Positions 8,286 through 17,124 are shown, counted from the stretch's first letter. The stretch: DNA of 38,659 nucleotides from an uncultured Clostridia bacterium (GCA_944390975.1 CALXRX010000014.1:1-38659), one strand, 5' to 3'. The notes: generated by a model from the sequence alone, not told the origin. Program-made: numbers and translations.

Positions 8286-10049
8286 TTATACAATTACCGA
8301 TTTGGTAATTGTTTTATTATGTGTTGTCAAAATTACCCACGCACCTCCTTGGTGTCCTCCTTCTCCTGTTGGATTATATAATGTTACAAGCACTACTACT
8401 TGAGGATCTGAAATTGGTGCTACTCCTATAAATGAAGTTACATATTTATTTGTATTTACACCATCTTCTGAAGTACCTGTTTTTCCTCCCACTCTAAAAC
8501 CTGCTACTTTTGCATTTTTACCAGTACCTTCTGAAACAACACTTTCCATCATGCTTAGTACATCATTTGCTGTTTTTTCATCTATTATTTTTCCTTCTGA
8601 TACTGGACTTTTTTCTTCTATTTCTCCTGTTTTAGTCTCTATTATCTGCTTTACTACCCTTGGCTTCATTTTTTCTCCTTTATTAGCTATTGCTGATACT
8701 GCTGTTACCATTTGTAGTGGAGTAACTTCAAATCTTTGCCCAAAACTAATTGTTGCAAGTTCTACTGGTCCAACTTTATCCTCTTTTAAAAATATTCCTT
8801 TTGCTTCTCCTGGAAGTTCTATTCCTGTTTTAGCTAAAAATCCGAACTTATTCAAATATTCATAATATTTACTTACTCCTATTTTTTGCCCTAGTCCTAT
8901 AAATACAGGGTTGCATGAATTCATTAGTGCTTGCCTTAATGATTCAGCACCATGTGGTCTATAATACCTCCAGCATTTTATACGTACTCCTGCTATTTCA
9001 ATTCCTCCTGTGCAACAAAATTCTCCTTCTTTATCTGTTGTTGTAATTCCTTCTTGCAATGCAGCTGATGCTGTTATTAGTTTGAAAGTAGAACCTGGTT
9101 CATATGTATCTGCAATTGCTTTGTTTCTCCACATTGCTTGAAGGTTTGTTGACCTTTCAGTTGCTGTTAAACTTTCCCAATTTGCCTTTAATTCATCATC
9201 TGTTATTTCATAAGGTGTATTTAAGTTGTATGATGGATATGTTGCCATTGCTAATATGTCTCCTGTTTTTGGATTCATCATAACAACATTTCCTCCATCT
9301 GTACATGCATTATCTATACATGCCTGTTTTAAATATTTTTCTGCTATTGCCTGTATTGTCATATCAATTGATACAACTATATCTTTTCCATCAATAGCTG
9401 AAATATAGTTTTCTCCTTCTTTTCCTATTTCTCCTCCTTTTGCATCTGTTACTTTTATGATTCTACCTTGTGTTCCTTTTAAAATATCTTCATACTTAGA
9501 TTCTATTCCATCTAAACCTTGATTATCACTTCCACAAAATCCTATAAAATGCGAAGCTAGTTCATTATTAGGATAATATCTTTTGGTATCTTCATCAATA
9601 TTAATTCCAGTGGTTATATTGTTTTCTTGCATCCAAATTCGCAATTTATCAGTTTTTTCCTTATCTACTTTTTTAACTATAGTCTCAATAGAACTTCTTT
9701 TCTTTACTTTAGATAAAGTTGTTTCATAATCTATCTCAAATATTTCACTAAAGGCTTTTGCAACTTTTTCTTTATCTTCTTCTTTAATATTTGTTGGATT
9801 TACACTAACCGTTTCTACTGTTGCACTTACTGCTAGTATATTTTTACCTGTTGCATCATAAATTGTTCCGCGTTTAGGGTTTATTTTTCTATCTAGTGAT
9901 TGCTGCTTGTATGCCATAGCTTGCAATTCCTCACCTTGTACAAATTGGATAAATCCAATTCTTACTATTAGTAAACTTAGTATTAAAAAACTAATAAATA
10001 GAGTATATATTATTCTTCTTTTTCTACTAACATTTGTATTTGCAAGCAT
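8286..10049 (-). CDS. pbpB: Class B penicillin-binding protein (PBP2/SpoVD type), 3'-truncated
   Basis: A division-type transpeptidase that cross-links septal or spore peptidoglycan. An N-terminal membrane anchor (residues about 15-37) is followed by the dimerisation domain (NPKRGTIYDATG). The transpeptidase motifs are STFK (SxxK), SCN (SxN) and KTGTSE (KTG). It starts at ATG 10049 behind AAAGGTGA. The C-terminus is abnormal. After GGHQGG, which in relatives continues into GVAAP and a further 50-150 residues, the frame changes to an unrelated 18-residue tail ending in a hairpin (8291-8311). The break at about 8340 looks like a DNA junction, not a CGG frameshift. murE and the rest of the dcw cluster do not follow. 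Confidence 0.85.
   Translation of the reverse strand: MLANTNVSRKRRIIYTLFISFLILSLLIVRIGFIQFVQGEELQAMAYKQQSLDRKINPKRGTIYDATGKNILAVSATVETVSVNPTNIKEEDKEKVAKAFSEIFEIDYETTLSKVKKRSSIETIVKKVDKEKTDKLRIWMQENNITTGINIDEDTKRYYPNNELASHFIGFCGSDNQGLDGIESKYEDILKGTQGRIIKVTDAKGGEIGKEGENYISAIDGKDIVVSIDMTIQAIAEKYLKQACIDNACTDGGNVVMMNPKTGDILAMATYPSYNLNTPYEITDDELKANWESLTATERSTNLQAMWRNKAIADTYEPGSTFKLITASAALQEGITTTDKEGEFCCTGGIEIAGVRIKCWRYYRPHGAESLRQALMNSCNPVFIGLGQKIGVSKYYEYLNKFGFLAKTGIELPGEAKGIFLKEDKVGPVELATISFGQRFEVTPLQMVTAVSAIANKGEKMKPRVVKQIIETKTGEIEEKSPVSEGKIIDEKTANDVLSMMESVVSEGTGKNAKVAGFRVGGKTGTSEDGVNTNKYVTSFIGVAPISDPQVVVLVTLYNPTGEGGHQGGAWVILTTHNKTITKSVIV
8291..8311. terminator. Hairpin overlapping the end of truncated pbpB
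   Basis: CAATTACC/GGTAATTG forms a perfect 8-bp stem with a 5-nt loop. TTTTATTAT follows on the plus strand. It overlaps the last codons of the aberrant pbpB tail and may be a terminator carried by the inserted segment. Confidence 0.45.
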
Positions 10050-10053
10050 ATAA

Positions 10054-10109
10054 AAAATCACCTTTTCTTACAATTATTTATTATAATTATATAAAGAAAA
10101 GATGATTTT
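10054..10109 (-). promoter_or_regulatory. mRNA hairpin masking the pbpB ribosome site
   Basis: In the ftsL-pbpB spacer two 16-nt arms (10094-10109 and 10054-10069) pair with one G-U wobble. The downstream arm contains the pbpB Shine-Dalgarno sequence AAAGGTGA. Folding would hide the site, so pbpB translation may depend on ribosomes or a factor opening it. Confidence 0.5.
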
Positions 10110-10117
10110 ATTACTAA

Positions 10118-10633
10118 CTATTTACCTGTTATAAAGTTTATAACCTTTTGAAACCAATTTTCATTTTCTCCTTGCACAATTTCTTCTGTTGCTGGCTCTA
10201 TATAGTCCTGTTTTGGAAGATTTATATATACTGTTTGTGAATTTTCTAGTTTTTGCATTCCTAGCATTTCTTTTGCAGCTTGTTCTACAGTTTGCAAGTT
10301 AAGATTATTTTCTATATTTACCTCTAATTGCTCATTTTCTTTTTCTACTTGTGCTAAATCACTTTGTAAAGATTTTATTTCTGAAAATTTTTCATTGATA
10401 ACGGAGTTTCTATAACTTATGGCAAACAAAATAATAAATCCAATAGCAACATATGCTAGCATTTTTACTTGCATTTTTAGTTTTCTTTTTGGTTTTGTTT
10501 TTGCTTTACTTTTTGTGTTTGTATTTATTTTTCTAGCTGTACTTTTTTTAGGATATTTTTTCTTTATTGGCTCGTATTCTGGTTGTAATTTCCTAGGACT
10601 AGTTTCATATTGATATCTGCTATTATATGCCAT
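10118..10633 (-). CDS. ftsL: FtsL-like septum formation protein
   Basis: A bitopic membrane protein of about 171 aa in the position ftsL takes between rsmH and pbpB. A long basic cytoplasmic N-terminus (KKKYPKKSTARKIN) is followed by one membrane helix (MLAYVAIGFIILFAISY) and a short extracellular coiled coil (SLQSDLAQVEKENEQLEVNI). FtsL works with FtsB/DivIC to bring FtsW and PBP2B to the septum. The ATG at 10633 is chosen because AGGAGG lies about 11 nt upstream, right after the restored end of rsmH. Confidence 0.8.
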   Translation of the reverse strand: MAYNSRYQYETSPRKLQPEYEPIKKKYPKKSTARKINTNTKSKAKTKPKRKLKMQVKMLAYVAIGFIILFAISYRNSVINEKFSEIKSLQSDLAQVEKENEQLEVNIENNLNLQTVEQAAKEMLGMQKLENSQTVYINLPKQDYIEPATEEIVQGENENWFQKVINFITGK

Positions 10634-10649
10634 AGTTATTTTCACCTCC

Positions 10650-11580
10650 TTATATTTTTTCTAAAATTCTAAGTTTTGCACTTTTTGACCTCGAATTGTT
10701 CTGTTTTTCTTCTTTACTTGCTTCAATTGGTTTTTTATTTATTATTTTTCCTATTTGTTTTGCTCCACATATGCAGTATGGTAAATCTTTAGGACATGTA
10801 CATTTACCGTAATGCATCATTGTATGCTTTTTTTACTGCTCTATCTTCTAAAGAATGAAATGTTATAATGCAAAGCCTTCCACCTTGTTTTAATCTTTCT
10901 ATAGCATTTTTTACTGTATTATATAAAGGCTCTATTTCATTATTTACTTCTATTCTTATAGCTTGGAATGTACGCTTTGCAGGGTGTCCTGCATTTTTAT
11001 CATAATACAGTACTGCTTGTCTAATAATATCTACTAACTCTTTAGTTGTTTCTATTGGAGCTTTTTTCCTTTTTTCTACAATGTTTTTAGCAATTTGTTT
11101 TGCAAATTTTTCTTCTCCGTATTCATATATTATTTTTGAAAGTTCTTCTTCTTTATACTGGTTTATTACTTCTTTTGCTGTTAATTTCTGAGTTTGATCC
11201 ATTCTCATATCAAGTTCAGAGTTTAACATATAACTAAATCCTCTTTTTTCAGTATCTATTTGATATGAAGAAACTCCTAAGTCAAGTAAAATTCCATCAA
11301 CTTTATCTATTTGTAATTTTTCTAATATTTCTTTTATATCATCATGGTTTCCATGTACATATTTTACATTTGGGTACTGTTTTAATTTCTGCTTTGCAAC
11401 TTCTAAGGCTTCAATGTCTCTATCTATTCCTATTAACATCCCTTTTGGGGATAGTTTTTTTAGTATTTCTAAACTATGCCCAGCGCCACCTAATGTTCCA
11501 TCAACATATATACCATCAGGATTTATATTTAACCCTTGTATACATTCTTCTAATAATACTGGTTTGTGCTTGAATTCCAA
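10650..11580 (-). CDS. rsmH: 16S rRNA (cytosine-1402-N4)-methyltransferase, with a +1 shift at CGG
   Basis: RsmH methylates N4 of C1402 in the ribosomal P site using SAM. Motifs include [21 protein letters not shown] (SAM loop), [10 protein letters not shown] and [11 protein letters not shown]. The plain frame stops at residue 258 with TTA CGG TAA. Dropping the C at 10809 gives GGT (Gly) and a further 51 residues: [15 protein letters not shown], then [13 protein letters not shown], the conserved RsmH tail. The restored protein is 309 aa, the family norm. The restored stop lies 5 nt before the ftsL ribosome site region, as expected in this operon. The gene is essential or near-essential in many bacteria, so a dead copy is unlikely. 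Confidence 0.9.
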
Positions 11581-11898
11581 TTATATGCACCTCTTAACAA
11601 TTTTACATGTATTGCTAAACAGTTGGTACTTTTTTAGAAAAATACCAACTGTTGCAATTTATTTTGTTTTTTCTTTTGTTGTTACATTCTTTATCTTTCG
11701 TAAATTTTGATTCTTATGTATTTTTTATTCTTTTGTATCTTAACATCTTTCGTTTTTTATTGTTCTTTAGTTACATATATATTTTTCTTTTGAATACAGT
11801 ATTGTTTTTAATTGATTTTTTTATCTTTTGTATTTTATAAATTTATCTTTTGTGTTTTTTATTTTGTCTTTTGTGAATTTATATAAACTTTTTTAAAG
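11581..11898 (-). other. mraZ-rsmH spacer, T-rich, with a hairpin and short dispersed repeats
   Basis: No gene is visible. Next to rsmH is an 11-bp perfect inverted repeat (AACAGTTGGTA at 11618-11628, TACCAACTGTT at 11643-11653). The rest of the plus strand is T-rich and holds about eight copies of WTCTTTYGT-like words, which read ACRAAAGA in the mRNA. The two genes are usually almost contiguous, so this spacer is unusually long. Confidence 0.6.
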
Positions 11899-12330
11899 TT
11901 ATATACCTAACATTGTCATGTTTTCTGCTATTTCATCAGCAGATATGTTTTCATCACTACTATATTTTTGCCATATTTCTCTATTCCAGATTTCAAGTCT
12001 TGTTCCAACACCAATTATAACAATTTCTTTATCTAGTGTTGCATGTTCTCTTAAATTTGCTGGTATTAGAAATCTTCCTTGTTTATCTATTTCGCATTCT
12101 ACTGCTCCTGATAAGAAAAATCTAACAAAATTTCTTGCATTTTTTTGGGCTAGTGGTAAGGCTTTTAATTTTTCTTCAAAGTTTTTCCATTCTGTTTGTG
12201 AATATGCAAATAAACATCCGTCAAGTCCTTTTGTTATTATGAACTTGTCTCCGATGTCTTCTCTTAGTTTTGCTGGCATTATTACTCTGCCTTTGGCATC
12301 TACATTATGCTCATATTCACCAATAAACAC
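11899..12330 (-). CDS. mraZ: MraZ transcriptional regulator of the dcw cluster
   Basis: A 143-aa protein with two SpoVT/AbrB-like repeats, each with the MraZ core: [14 protein letters not shown] near residues 11-24 and [14 protein letters not shown] near residues 82-95. It binds DNA upstream of its own operon and controls the division and wall genes. GTG at 12330 is the start, 7 nt after GAGGTG. It heads the mraZ-rsmH-ftsL-pbpB operon. Confidence 0.95.
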   Translation of the reverse strand: MFIGEYEHNVDAKGRVIMPAKLREDIGDKFIITKGLDGCLFAYSQTEWKNFEEKLKALPLAQKNARNFVRFFLSGAVECEIDKQGRFLIPANLREHATLDKEIVIIGVGTRLEIWNREIWQKYSSDENISADEIAENMTMLGI

Positions 12331-12355
12331 TTGGTTTCACCTCGCCTCATTTTTA

Positions 12356-12388
12356 AACCACTTTCTACCACTTTTCTCCACTTCACTT
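12356..12388 (-). promoter_or_regulatory. MraZ-box repeats
   Basis: On the minus strand AAGTGG-type words recur with 10-bp spacing (complements CCACTTT at 12358 and 12368, CCACTT at 12378) 28-58 nt upstream of mraZ. Known MraZ operators are tandem AAAGTG/TGGG-like direct repeats in this position, so autoregulation is likely. Confidence 0.65.
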
Positions 12389-12510
12389 AAATTTTAATAT
12401 AACTTTTGGGAATTTGCAAGTATTTTTTGAAAAAAAATTATTTTTTCTTTAAATTTATTTTTTGTTTTCTAATATGATTATCTTTAATTTTTATAATTTT
12501 ACAAAAAAAT

Positions 12511-12552
12511 AAAAAATGATTATCTAAAATTTGTTTTAAATAATCATTTTTT
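12511..12552 (-). terminator. Terminator of the pilin-like gene
   Basis: AAAAAATGATTAT pairs with ATAATCATTTTTT in a 13-bp stem with a 16-nt loop. It is about 10 nt past the stop codon of the upstream pilin-like gene and ends in a T-run on the minus strand. Confidence 0.8.
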
Positions 12553-12560
12553 GTTTAGTG

Positions 12561-14000
12561 TTAATAACCAATAATAACGTAATTATATGTTTGTTTAGAT
12601 TTTACTTTAGCTTTAATTAAACTTGAACTAAAACTCCATCCTGATGGTAAACCATCACCCTGACCATCTGGAGAAGACCATCTATTTAAATCAGCACTAT
12701 ATATTCTAATATCACCGTTACATTGAGCAAAAAATATTCTTGGTGTAAAACCTATATTAGTTATTTGTATATAATATCCTGAATCACTTATATAATTAAC
12801 TGAACCTGTTTTGGTTTTCATACCATATGTTGATTTTCCTGCATTTACACCTGCATTATATCCATTGTTATAACCTGTTTTATAGTTTGTAGAATTTGCA
12901 TTTGCTCTATTGTCAGCTGCTGTTACTCCTGCATTATATCCATTAGTATAACTTGGTCTTGAGTCTAGTGTTCCTCCACTATAATATCCTGCTGGTACTG
13001 TATATGTTGTATTGCTTCCTGACCAATTTAAATTTCCTCTATTTGCCATACTTCCTGTTATTTTACTTCCATTTACCCAGGCTGTTTTTCCACTTAGTAT
13101 ATTTCCTGCTGCAGCTGTTGCTGATGTTTGACTTGAAAGTGAATTTGCTGTTACTTTTCCACTTCCATTATGGTATCCTGCTGGTATTGTATAACTTCCT
13201 CCTGCATTTAAGGTTTGATTTATTGCTCCTCTGTTTGGCATTGTCCCTGTTAGTCCTACTTCACTTGAGTTTGAAAATGTTTTCCCACTTAATACATCTG
13301 CTAATGTTGCATTTCCTGTTGCTTGCTTTTTCTGTAGTTCTGCTATTTGTGTGTTTAAATCACTTATTGTACTTTCTAATTGCTCTTTTGTTTTATTTAA
13401 ATTATCTACTTGCTGTGTTAAGTTATCTACTTGTTCTTGTAATGCTGCACTATTCCCTTGCTCTTGTTCTATTTGATTATTTAAGTCTTCTATTGTTCCT
13501 TCTAGTTCTGTTTTGGTATTGTTTAGGTCTTCTACTGTTTTTTCTAGTTCTTCTACTTTTTGTTGTAGTTCTGCTAGTTCTTCATCTGTTGCTGCATCTC
13601 CTCCTGTTGTTCCTCCACCTTGATTATATATTTCATCTATCTTTATTTCATATCCTTCATCTGTTTTTATTGTATTTCCATCTTCTTGTAGTTCTCCATA
13701 ATTTCCTGCTATTTCTTCTAATTCTTCTTTTGTTAGCCCTGTTCCTCCTTTTTCTAGTTCTTTATCTAATATTGCTAGTTGCATATCTTCTTTTATTGCT
13801 GCTATTTCCTGGGCTTCTTTTGCATTTACTGCTTGGGTTATTATTCCTCTATCTCCTAAAGTTAGACTCAAGGTTACTCCTGCAAGTATAAGTAGTATTA
13901 TTATTGTGATTACTAACGAGATTAGTGTTATTCCTTTTGCTTGTTTTACTAGCTTTTTTCTTACTTCTTTTAAGTTACTGTTTCTTATTTCTTTTTTCAT
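12561..14000 (-). CDS. Pilin-like protein with coiled coil and phage-tail-fibre-like repeats
   Basis: This 479-aa protein joins three modules. Residues 1-45 are a type IV prepilin-like leader: a basic stretch, then KG|ITLISLV and a hydrophobic helix, with cleavage expected after Gly23. The usual +5 glutamate is replaced by serine. Residues about 138-225 form a heptad coiled coil (LQQKVEELEKTVEDLN and similar). Residues about 226-365 hold repeats of the type LSGKTFSNSS, GTMPNRGAINQTLNAGG and YTIPAGYHNGSGKVTA, known from clostridial phage tail fibres. A distinct C-terminal domain of about 85 aa follows. It may be a surface pilus-like fibre tipped by a binding domain. A near-identical repeat core occurs in the paralog at 37572. 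AGGAGG precedes the ATG. Confidence 0.75.
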   Translation of the reverse strand: MKKEIRNSNLKEVRKKLVKQAKGITLISLVITIIILLILAGVTLSLTLGDRGIITQAVNAKEAQEIAAIKEDMQLAILDKELEKGGTGLTKEELEEIAGNYGELQEDGNTIKTDEGYEIKIDEIYNQGGGTTGGDAATDEELAELQQKVEELEKTVEDLNNTKTELEGTIEDLNNQIEQEQGNSAALQEQVDNLTQQVDNLNKTKEQLESTISDLNTQIAELQKKQATGNATLADVLSGKTFSNSSEVGLTGTMPNRGAINQTLNAGGSYTIPAGYHNGSGKVTANSLSSQTSATAAAGNILSGKTAWVNGSKITGSMANRGNLNWSGSNTTYTVPAGYYSGGTLDSRPSYTNGYNAGVTAADNRANANSTNYKTGYNNGYNAGVNAGKSTYGMKTKTGSVNYISDSGYYIQITNIGFTPRIFFAQCNGDIRIYSADLNRWSSPDGQGDGLPSGWSFSSSLIKAKVKSKQTYNYVIIGY

Positions 14001-14373
14001 CCGTTCCTCCTACTTTTTTATTTTTCGTCATTTTATCTTTACATCTATTTATTTTCAATAGTTTCAGCACTTTTTAGTTATCACTTTTTTACATAAGTTT
14101 TTCTTATATTGAATTATTAGATTATTTTAGCTTCGGGTTATGAGCGAGGTTTGACCAGTTTTTGTAGTTTTGTGAAAATTAGAGTTTTTGTTGGTATTTC
14201 AATATTTACAAGAGTTTTTATTTATGGAACATTTGTGCATTTTTAGGGCATTTTTTGGGGTAGATTTTACCCAATTTTTACCCAATGGGTAATGTACGGA
14301 TGTTCGTAGTAATTTGGCTTTTGTCGATACTTTTTGAAAATGAAAAATTTTAATTTTTAGGAGGATTTAGATT
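14001..14373. other. Divergent spacer upstream of the pilin-like gene
   Basis: No coding frame is convincing. The part near the pilin gene is an 84-bp repeat (14020-14103) also found at 26494-26577. The remainder must hold promoters for the pilin-like gene and for the divergent gene at 14374, which has AGGAGG before its ATG. Confidence 0.6.
14020..14103 (-). repeat. 84-bp repeat, copy A (pilin gene leader)
   Basis: The segment matches 26494-26577 with only a few differences in the same orientation. Here it is the 5' leader or promoter region of the pilin-like gene. Confidence 0.8.
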
Positions 14374-14667
14374 ATGAATAATTTGAGAGAAGTTAATGAT
14401 GATATTTTGAAGGATTGGTTAGATTTTAGAGAAGAAATGGTTTTAGGCACACTTACTAAAGAATATAGAAAACATTATATTTATTTTGATGATATTGCTG
14501 AAAACATTTTAAAGAATGTTCCTAAACAGAATCAAAAGTATGTAAAGAGTCAGTTAGATAGACTTGATGAGAATTTTATGGATTATATTTGTTATTGGAA
14601 TGAAAAGTATTATAGGAATGGCTTTTGTGATGGAGTACAGTTAATAAATAGAAGTTTGAGTTTATAA
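14374..14667 (+). CDS. Small conserved hypothetical protein
   Basis: A 97-aa helical, acidic protein (starts MNNLREVNDDILKDWLDFRE, ends GVQLINRSLSL) of a type common in Clostridia but of unknown function. The ATG follows AGGAGG. It resembles small DUF6809-like proteins by length and character, which is only a guess. It converges on the AlbA_2 gene across a shared terminator. Confidence 0.65.
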   Translation: MNNLREVNDDILKDWLDFREEMVLGTLTKEYRKHYIYFDDIAENILKNVPKQNQKYVKSQLDRLDENFMDYICYWNEKYYRNGFCDGVQLINRSLSL

Positions 14668-14697
14668 GCAAAGCCGAGTTATCTCTCGGCTTTGCTT
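14666..14697. terminator. Bidirectional terminator between convergent genes
   Basis: AAGCAAAGCCGAG and CTCGGCTTTGCTT form a 13-bp GC-rich stem with a 6-nt loop. It overlaps the stop codons of both the 97-aa gene and the AlbA_2 gene. Confidence 0.8.
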
Positions 14698-16010
14698 AAA
14701 CTATGTTCATACATTGTTTCATCTACTCTGCAAATTGCTTTTCTTATTTTTCCAACTAATGCTCTATTTTCTGATGAATAATATGTATTAAAAATTTCTA
14801 ACAAAATTCTTTTTATAAATAATGTATGTTCAATTATAATTTGATCATCTGCACATATAATTGACTTCAAAAATAGTTCTCGATTATCTTCTTTTAATTC
14901 AAAAGATTCATTTATAACACTATTTAAAATAGTGTTAATCTCTTCTTTAGAATTTAATGGAATTTTTTCTTTTTCTCTTCTAATTTCTTTTAATCTTTCT
15001 ATTACCTTTGTTTTCGCATTAGTTCTAACATTTACATTTTCAATTATCTCAATTCCTTCATCAATAGTACAATTACTTAAAATTAAATAATAATAAACTG
15101 GCACAAAACCTGATTTGCAATTGGTTATTTCCTTAATATATTCTTCTGCTTCCTCTGACACATCTTTATCTTTTAAGAATGTTTCTATAATATCAATTTC
15201 TGATATTCCTCTTATTTTTATTTTCTCTTTTTCTTCTTTAATAATAATTTTTTCACCATTAATATTTTCTATTTCTCCCATTAATTTTAACGCTGGACTT
15301 CCTTTAGTTTCACAAAAATTTCCTTCTTGTATAAATTTTATTTGTTTTAATAATCCCTCATCTATATATATACTCTTAATATTTTTTCCCTGTATATTAC
15401 CACTTTTCAAATTTAATAAACCGATATTTTCTATTCCTATTCTTGAAGATTTTATTAAATAATCTAGCCACATTCTTTCTTCATTTTTTCTTTTTTTATC
15501 AATTATCTCCATTAATTCTGAATATCTAATTTTTTGTGATTTACCAGAATATCTATAATAGATATCTCCATCTTTTAAAGAATATTTTTCTTCTTTTGGA
15601 TCATAATTTTTTTTACAAATCGCAGGCTTATTTTCCAATTCATGTATATATATTATTCCAAAAAATTTATTTTCAAATTCATAAATACAATGCTCCCACA
15701 TTATTTCCGGAGAAAAATATTCATTTAAATTTTTAGTAAATTCTTCTATTTTTAAATCTTCAAACATTTTTAAATTTTTAGCTTTTAAACCTATAGGTTC
15801 TCTTGGTTTATCTTTTATTCCAAAAATAATATACCCACCATTTCTATTAGCAAAAGATGCTATAGTTCTAAAATACATTGCCATACTTCCAAAATTAAAC
15901 GATTCTTTGTATTCCAAACTAACACTTTCTCTTCTTATCATTTTATTTTTTTCACTATTTAAAGCAAATAATTCTGATATATTTTCAACACTTAAAGGAT
16001 CTTTTTTCAT
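14679..16010 (-). CDS. Schlafen AlbA_2-domain protein
   Basis: A 443-aa protein starting at ATG 16010 behind GAGGTGA. The N-terminal part carries the AlbA_2 (divergent AAA-4/Schlafen) domain: ESVSLEYKESFNFGS, then TIASFANRNGGYIIFGIKD, near residues 27-75. The C-terminal part is helical without a recognised domain. AlbA_2 proteins bind nucleic acid or nucleotide and recur in defence islands. It lies 14 nt after the Fic gene, so the two form an operon. Confidence 0.75.
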   Translation of the reverse strand: MKKDPLSVENISELFALNSEKNKMIRRESVSLEYKESFNFGSMAMYFRTIASFANRNGGYIIFGIKDKPREPIGLKAKNLKMFEDLKIEEFTKNLNEYFSPEIMWEHCIYEFENKFFGIIYIHELENKPAICKKNYDPKEEKYSLKDGDIYYRYSGKSQKIRYSELMEIIDKKRKNEERMWLDYLIKSSRIGIENIGLLNLKSGNIQGKNIKSIYIDEGLLKQIKFIQEGNFCETKGSPALKLMGEIENINGEKIIIKEEKEKIKIRGISEIDIIETFLKDKDVSEEAEEYIKEITNCKSGFVPVYYYLILSNCTIDEGIEIIENVNVRTNAKTKVIERLKEIRREKEKIPLNSKEEINTILNSVINESFELKEDNRELFLKSIICADDQIIIEHTLFIKRILLEIFNTYYSSENRALVGKIRKAICRVDETMYEHSLSKAER

Positions 16011-16024
16011 ATATCGTTCACCTC

Positions 16025-16960
16025 TTAGTAATTTTTCAAATAATATTCTATTAATTTTATATATTGATCTTGTGCATTCAAACAAGTATCAATTAAATAT
16101 CCTTTTTCTTTATTAGTTTGATATTGATTTAATCCCCTATAATAAAATAGTTTTTCTTTATCTAAAATAATAAATGGTACTATATTATTTTTTAAACATT
16201 CTTTAAAGGCAATTATTCTCCCTACTCTACCATTACCGTCTTGAAATGGATGTATTTTTTCAAATTTTGCATGGAATTCTATTATTTCGTTTATTGTTAC
16301 TTGTTTTAAACTTTCATACCATTCTAATAATTTTTTCATGTCTCTTTCAACATTTTTAGGTTCTGTAGTTTTTAATCCTCCTACTTCATTAGCTAATTTT
16401 TTATAATTTCCTACAACAAACCATTTTTTTCTACTATCTGAGGTTCCTTCTTTTAATATCTCATGAAATTCTTTTATCATTTCTTCTGTTATATTTTTAT
16501 CTGTTTTGTCTAACATATAATCAACTAATTTAAAATGATTAACTGTCTCTAAAACATCATCTAAGTCTGTAATAGAATCTTTTTCAGCCAATAATGTATT
16601 TGTCTCATAAATATATCTAGTCTGATCTTCTGTAAGCTTACTACCTTCAATATGATTAGTATTATATGCAAAAGTTATTTGAGTATTATGATATAAATTA
16701 CCTTTTAATTTCATATTTTTTTGTTCTCGTAATACTTCTAGTATATTTATCTTAGAAACATCAAACCCATCTTCTCTTAATAATTCATCGACTGAAATTT
16801 GAAATAATTCAGCTAATTTTTTTAATGATTCAATATTAGGTTCTAGAGTTCCAGCCTCATATTTGGATACTGTAGCTGGTTTTACTCCTAATATTTCTGC
16901 AACTTCCATTTGAGTCATTTTTTTTTCATCTCTGTATTTCTTTATTTTTTCTCCTAACAT
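16025..16960 (-). CDS. XRE-HTH/Fic-domain protein
   Basis: The 311-aa protein fuses an N-terminal XRE helix-turn-helix (residues about 5-58, MTQMEVAEILGVKPATVSKY) to a Fic domain with the full motif HPFQDGNGRVGR near residues 223-234. Fic enzymes usually transfer AMP from ATP to a target hydroxyl. TNHIEG near residues 108-113 fits the autoinhibitory (S/T)xxxE(G/N) helix upstream of the domain, a class II arrangement. A palindrome directly upstream is a likely autoregulatory operator. The AlbA_2 gene follows at once. Confidence 0.9.
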   Translation of the reverse strand: MLGEKIKKYRDEKKMTQMEVAEILGVKPATVSKYEAGTLEPNIESLKKLAELFQISVDELLREDGFDVSKINILEVLREQKNMKLKGNLYHNTQITFAYNTNHIEGSKLTEDQTRYIYETNTLLAEKDSITDLDDVLETVNHFKLVDYMLDKTDKNITEEMIKEFHEILKEGTSDSRKKWFVVGNYKKLANEVGGLKTTEPKNVERDMKKLLEWYESLKQVTINEIIEFHAKFEKIHPFQDGNGRVGRIIAFKECLKNNIVPFIILDKEKLFYYRGLNQYQTNKEKGYLIDTCLNAQDQYIKLIEYYLKNY

Positions 16961-16977
16961 AATAAAACTCTCCTTTT

Positions 16978-16998
16978 TGATATAATATAATTATATCA
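16978..16998 (-). promoter_or_regulatory. Palindromic operator upstream of HTH-Fic
   Basis: TGATATAA and TTATATCA flank 5 nt, 18 nt upstream of the Fic ATG and overlapping TATAAT-like sequence. Its place and symmetry fit binding by the XRE domain. Confidence 0.55.
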
Positions 16999-17124
16999 TA
17001 TTGTTTCCAAAAAAGAAAGTTTTATTTTTTGTTTCACACATTTTTTCCAAGATCGAAATACGTAATAAATTTATTACCTTATACATTACCTTTTAGTGAT
17101 TTTATACTAAATAATCTCTTATAT

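Noticed and set aside
8286..8345. pbpB C-terminus as a ninth CGG shift
   Set aside because: No CGG lies at the break; dropping a base from GGTGCGTGGG does not restore the expected GVAAP sequence.
12953..13891. Long leucine-rich plus-strand frame opposite the pilin-like gene
   Set aside because: It is an antisense shadow of the repetitive pilin-like coding sequence, with no ribosome site.
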